From NCBI GenBank assembly GCA_017436305.1, contig JAFSDJ010000015.1, forward strand, positions 1 through 45,092: a stretch of DNA of 45,092 bases, given 5' to 3'. Shown here in pieces: positions 42,757 to 45,092 of this stretch. This DNA is from Lachnospiraceae bacterium (GTDB taxonomy: Bacteria > Bacillota > Clostridia > Lachnospirales > Lachnospiraceae). The notes beneath the pieces are model-generated. The model saw only the letters and a program-made list of their open reading frames with translations. It was not told the origin of the DNA and did not search any database. Made by a program: the position numbers and the translations under genes. Within the stretch, counting starts at the first letter, position 1. Every line of letters begins with the position of its first letter.

Positions 42757-44193
42757 TTAGTATGCTCTGCCCCAATAAACCATCTTAGTTGCCGGTTTGC
42801 CACAGCATACGCATTTGTCTGAAATGTTTTCCTGCTCAAAAGGCATACAACGGCTAGTAGCACCGGTCTGCTCTTTGATTAAATCTTCGCAAGCCTGGTC
42901 TCCACACCACATTGCTTTTATAAAGCCTGGTTTTTCTTCTACATTTTTTGCAAACTCTGCCATGGTAGCTGCAGTAGAAGTATGGGAATCTCTGTGAGTT
43001 CTTGCTCTTTCTAACATTTCTACCTGCATATTTGTAAGTACTTCAGAAATTTTTGCTTCTAACTCATCTAAGGATACTTCCATTTTTTCTCTTGTATCTC
43101 GGCGAACGATAACGCATTTATTTGCTGCAATATCCTTTGGACCAATTTCTACACGAACCGGAATACCTCTCATTTCCTGTTCAGAGAATTTCCATCCCGG
43201 ACTCTTGTCAGTGTCGTCTACTTTTACACGGAAGTTAGCAGAGAGTAACTGTTTCAATTCAGCTGCTTTGTCTAAAACGCCTTCCTTGTGCTGCATAATT
43301 GGAATAATCATAATCTGTGTAGGTGCAATTCTTGGTGGAAGTACTAAACCGGAATCATCACCGTGAACCATAATAATACCACCAATTAAACGGGTAGATA
43401 CACCCCATGAGGTCTGATGTACGTGCTGGAGCTTATTTTCTTTATCTGTATACTGGATGCCGAATGCTTTTGCAAAACCATCACCAAAGTTATGGCTTGT
43501 ACCGGACTGAAGTGCCTTTCCATCATGCATTAAAGCCTCGATTGTGTAGGTAGCTTCTGCACCTGCAAACTTTTCTTTGTCTGTTTTGCGTCCTTTGATA
43601 ACCGGAATTGCTAATACCTGCTCGCAGAAATCAGCATATACATTTAACATCTGAATTGTTCTTGCTTCTGCATCCTGGGCAGTTGCGTGAGCTGTATGAC
43701 CTTCCTGCCATAAAAATTCTCTGGAACGAAGGAATGGTCTTGTTTCTTTTTCCCAGCGTACAACGCTACACCATTGATTGTATACTTTTGGCAGATCTCT
43801 GTAGGATTGAATTTCATTTTTATAAAAATCACAGAAAAGTGTTTCAGAGGTAGGTCTTACACAAAGTCTCTCCTGTAGAGGATTTAAACCACCATGAGTA
43901 ACCCAGGCAACTTCCGGTGCGAAGCCTTCTACGTGATCTTTTTCCTTCTGTAATAAGCTTTCCGGAATAAACATAGGAAGGTATACATTTTCTACACCGT
44001 TTGCCTTAAACATTGCATCAAGCTGAGACTGAATCAGCTCCCAGATTGCATAACCTGCCGGTTTGAAAACCATACATCCTTTTACACTTGTGTAATCAAT
44101 CAGCTCTGCTTTTTTTACAACATCTGTGTACCATTGCGCAAAGTCTACTTCCATGGAAGTAATTGCTTCTACTAATTTTTTGTTGTCAGCCAT
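42757..44193 (-). CDS. proS: prolyl-tRNA synthetase, short (archaeal-type) form
   Basis: ProS charges tRNA-Pro. The 478-residue protein lacks the editing insert of the long bacterial form. It has class II motifs ([13 protein letters not shown]; motif 2 region [26 protein letters not shown]), an anticodon-binding domain, and a zinc-type C-terminal domain with C-x17-CVCC and the terminal WGRAY. AAAGGAG lies upstream of the ATG. It is preceded by a proline T-box leader, so expression rises when uncharged tRNA-Pro accumulates. Confidence 0.97.
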   Translation of the reverse strand: MADNKKLVEAITSMEVDFAQWYTDVVKKAELIDYTSVKGCMVFKPAGYAIWELIQSQLDAMFKANGVENVYLPMFIPESLLQKEKDHVEGFAPEVAWVTHGGLNPLQERLCVRPTSETLFCDFYKNEIQSYRDLPKVYNQWCSVVRWEKETRPFLRSREFLWQEGHTAHATAQDAEARTIQMLNVYADFCEQVLAIPVIKGRKTDKEKFAGAEATYTIEALMHDGKALQSGTSHNFGDGFAKAFGIQYTDKENKLQHVHQTSWGVSTRLIGGIIMVHGDDSGLVLPPRIAPTQIMIIPIMQHKEGVLDKAAELKQLLSANFRVKVDDTDKSPGWKFSEQEMRGIPVRVEIGPKDIAANKCVIVRRDTREKMEVSLDELEAKISEVLTNMQVEMLERARTHRDSHTSTAATMAEFAKNVEEKPGFIKAMWCGDQACEDLIKEQTGATSRCMPFEQENISDKCVCCGKPATKMVYWGRAY

Positions 44194-44262
44194 TTTGTTT
44201 TTCTCCTTTATGTTTTCTTTTTGTAAATCTTATTTATGAAACTCTATGCCCGCATGTAATAT

Positions 44263-44325
44263 TGCCGAGCTTTTGGCAACACAGGTTTGTCCGTGCGTAA
44301 CTACGCATCACTAGTACCAGGTGTT
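44263..44325 (-). other. hairpin cluster between T-box terminator and proS
   Basis: About 175 bp separate the T-box terminator from proS. In it lie TGCC/GGCA (44263-44278), the near-palindrome TGCGTAACTACGCA (44294-44307) and AACAC/GTGTT enclosing ACC/GGT pairs. No gene is visible. The role is unknown. Confidence 0.45.
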
Positions 44326-44368
44326 TTATAATATAGGAATTTCAAAAAAATGTCTATATCATAACAAA

Positions 44369-44665
44369 AGCCCTAAGCCGAAAAATCAGCTTAGGGCGAA
44401 TCTTATCCGTGTTACCACCTAAATTCAGTATAATACTGCACTCATCCAGTACAAGGCATGCCTTATACTGCTTTCCCTGTAACGGTGGAAATCCGTTGAA
44501 GCCTACTGTTACTATGCCGGTAAGTTATCATTGGTTAACCAAATTGCAACTAACTCACTGCCCAATGGCATATAGGTTCGGTTCAAAGCTCCGAGACTGG
44601 TTCTATATTTTTCCCATAAAGCCTTTCACCAAGTGGCTTCTCTCTGAAATGTTCTAAATATATAC
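44369..44665 (-). ncRNA. T-box leader of proS (proline specifier CCA)
   Basis: On the minus strand the conserved T-box sequence AGGTGGTAACACGG lies at 44408-44421. It is followed by the terminator stem GCCCTAAGC/GCTTAGGGC with TTTTG (44366-44397). Stem I begins AGAGAGAAGCC. The specifier bulge reads GAACCAGTC with CCA (Pro) at 44598-44600, followed by CGGAGC as usual for this class. This senses uncharged tRNA-Pro by transcription antitermination. Confidence 0.93.
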
Positions 44666-44714
44666 TATTTCTCTTCGTAGCTTTTACGTTATTGTTTGTT
44701 TTTTAACTTTTTTA

Positions 44715-44743
44715 AATTTAGCATAATTGGAGTAGCAAGTCAA
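44715..44743 (-). promoter_or_regulatory. sigma-A promoter of the proS T-box leader
   Basis: -35 TTGACT (44738-44743) and -10 TAAATT (44715-44720), spacer 17 bp, on the minus strand, about 45 nt before the T-box stem I. Confidence 0.7.
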
Positions 44744-44748
44744 TATGG

Positions 44749-44796
44749 AATTTGGCAACGGTGAGAAATGTATGAATTTCGCAACGGTAAGGAATG
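44749..44796. repeat. 22-bp tandem direct repeat
   Basis: AATTTGGCAACGGTGAGAAATG (44749-44770) and 44775-44796 differ at three positions, with a 26-bp period and the shared core GCAACGGT. Downstream are GTAACA repeats. The rest of the gap to 44979 contains a GATGC/GCATC hairpin near 44864 and nothing else I recognise. Confidence 0.6.
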
Positions 44797-44979
44797 GAAG
44801 TAACAGAAAGTAACAAAAGTCACTTGCAATCTATATTCCAATGTGCTACACTCCATCCATGCAGATGCAGTTCGCGCATCTACTTTCTAAGCCGCAAGGC
44901 ATCTCATTTCGGTACTTCAATTTCAGAAGAACAATCCGCAATGAAAGTTATAATTAAAAGCACACAGGAGGATAAGTGT

Positions 44980-45092
44980 ATGAACAGTGGATTGAAAAAG
45001 TATTTTCCCATGATTCGAGAAAGACAAGAGGTATTAAAAAGAATTCAGAAAAACAAAAAGCTGGAAGCATTGTTTGAAAGTTGGAATGAAGA
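44980..45092 (+). CDS. partial Rpn-family (PD-(D/E)XK) nuclease/transposase-like protein, N-terminus
   Basis: Only the first 37 codons are present before the window ends. The ATG has AGGAGG 8 nt upstream. The start MNSGLKKYFPMIRERQEVL followed by a charged helix and FESWNEE recalls the N-terminus of Rpn/PD-(D/E)XK transposase-like proteins that are abundant in Lachnospiraceae. The catalytic region lies outside the window, so the identification is provisional. Confidence 0.5.
   Translation, partial: MNSGLKKYFPMIRERQEVLKRIQKNKKLEALFESWNE

Noticed and set aside
1-45092. CRISPR array, rRNA operon, prophage or complete insertion sequence
   Set aside because: I saw no regularly spaced repeats, no rRNA sequence, no phage structural genes and no intact transposase in the window.

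Overview
The window looks like chromosome of a low-GC, spore-forming gut Firmicute of the family Lachnospiraceae. Support comes from the AT-rich sequence, strong AGGAGG ribosome binding sites, the mazG-hup-rqcP-yabP-yabQ-divIC-spoIIE-tilS-hpt-ftsH order, rubrerythrin, a T-box-controlled short (archaeal-type) prolyl-tRNA synthetase, and DUF2975/XRE/DUF4173 genes. Blautia is my best guess for the genus, but this is inference. Most genes are on the minus strand.

Region 1 (1-16.7 kb, minus strand): two tRNAs (Leu-TAA and Tyr-GTA, neither encoding its CCA end) lie downstream of an intracellular GH13 alpha-glucan hydrolase. A 183-bp cloverleaf-like repeat separates this from a long conserved block. 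Read in transcription order the block is cca, a CotS-like kinase-fold protein, a PEGA-domain lipoprotein, a phosphoglucomutase, mazG, hup, rqcP, yabP, yabQ, divIC, spoIIE, tilS, hpt and ftsH. It joins tRNA maturation (cca, tilS), nucleotide hygiene, ribosome quality control, division and sporulation. SpoIIE lacks its membrane domain but keeps a promoter with the long spacer typical of Spo0A-activated promoters.

Region 2 (16.8-28.6 kb): an orphan membrane chemoreceptor-like protein (+), a heterodimeric ABC exporter, two small membrane proteins, rubrerythrin, acetate kinase, and a DUF2975/XRE/DUF4173 operon.

Region 3 (28.6-35.4 kb, minus strand): the most interesting accessory locus. It runs, in transcription order, UcpA-like SDR dehydrogenase, AraC regulator with a degenerate receiver, class-III PLP enzyme, APH-fold kinase, APC amino-acid permease, then a candidate pseudoknotted RNA and a P-II protein. 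The kinase plus PLP enzyme plus SDR combination suggests uptake, phosphorylation and phospho-lyase cleavage of an amino alcohol or hydroxy-amino acid, giving an aldehyde for the SDR. The substrate is unknown. An attenuator-like hairpin sits in the leader.

Region 4 (35.4-45.1 kb): an HscC-type Hsp70 downstream of a giant TPR protein whose N-terminal J-like domain has NPE instead of HPD. It is divergent from a GNAT acetyltransferase and a HAD phosphatase. Then come a DUF6512 membrane protein, proS with its T-box leader, and the start of a probable Rpn/PD-(D/E)XK transposase-like gene cut by the window edge.

All functions are read from sequence motifs and gene order without database searches.
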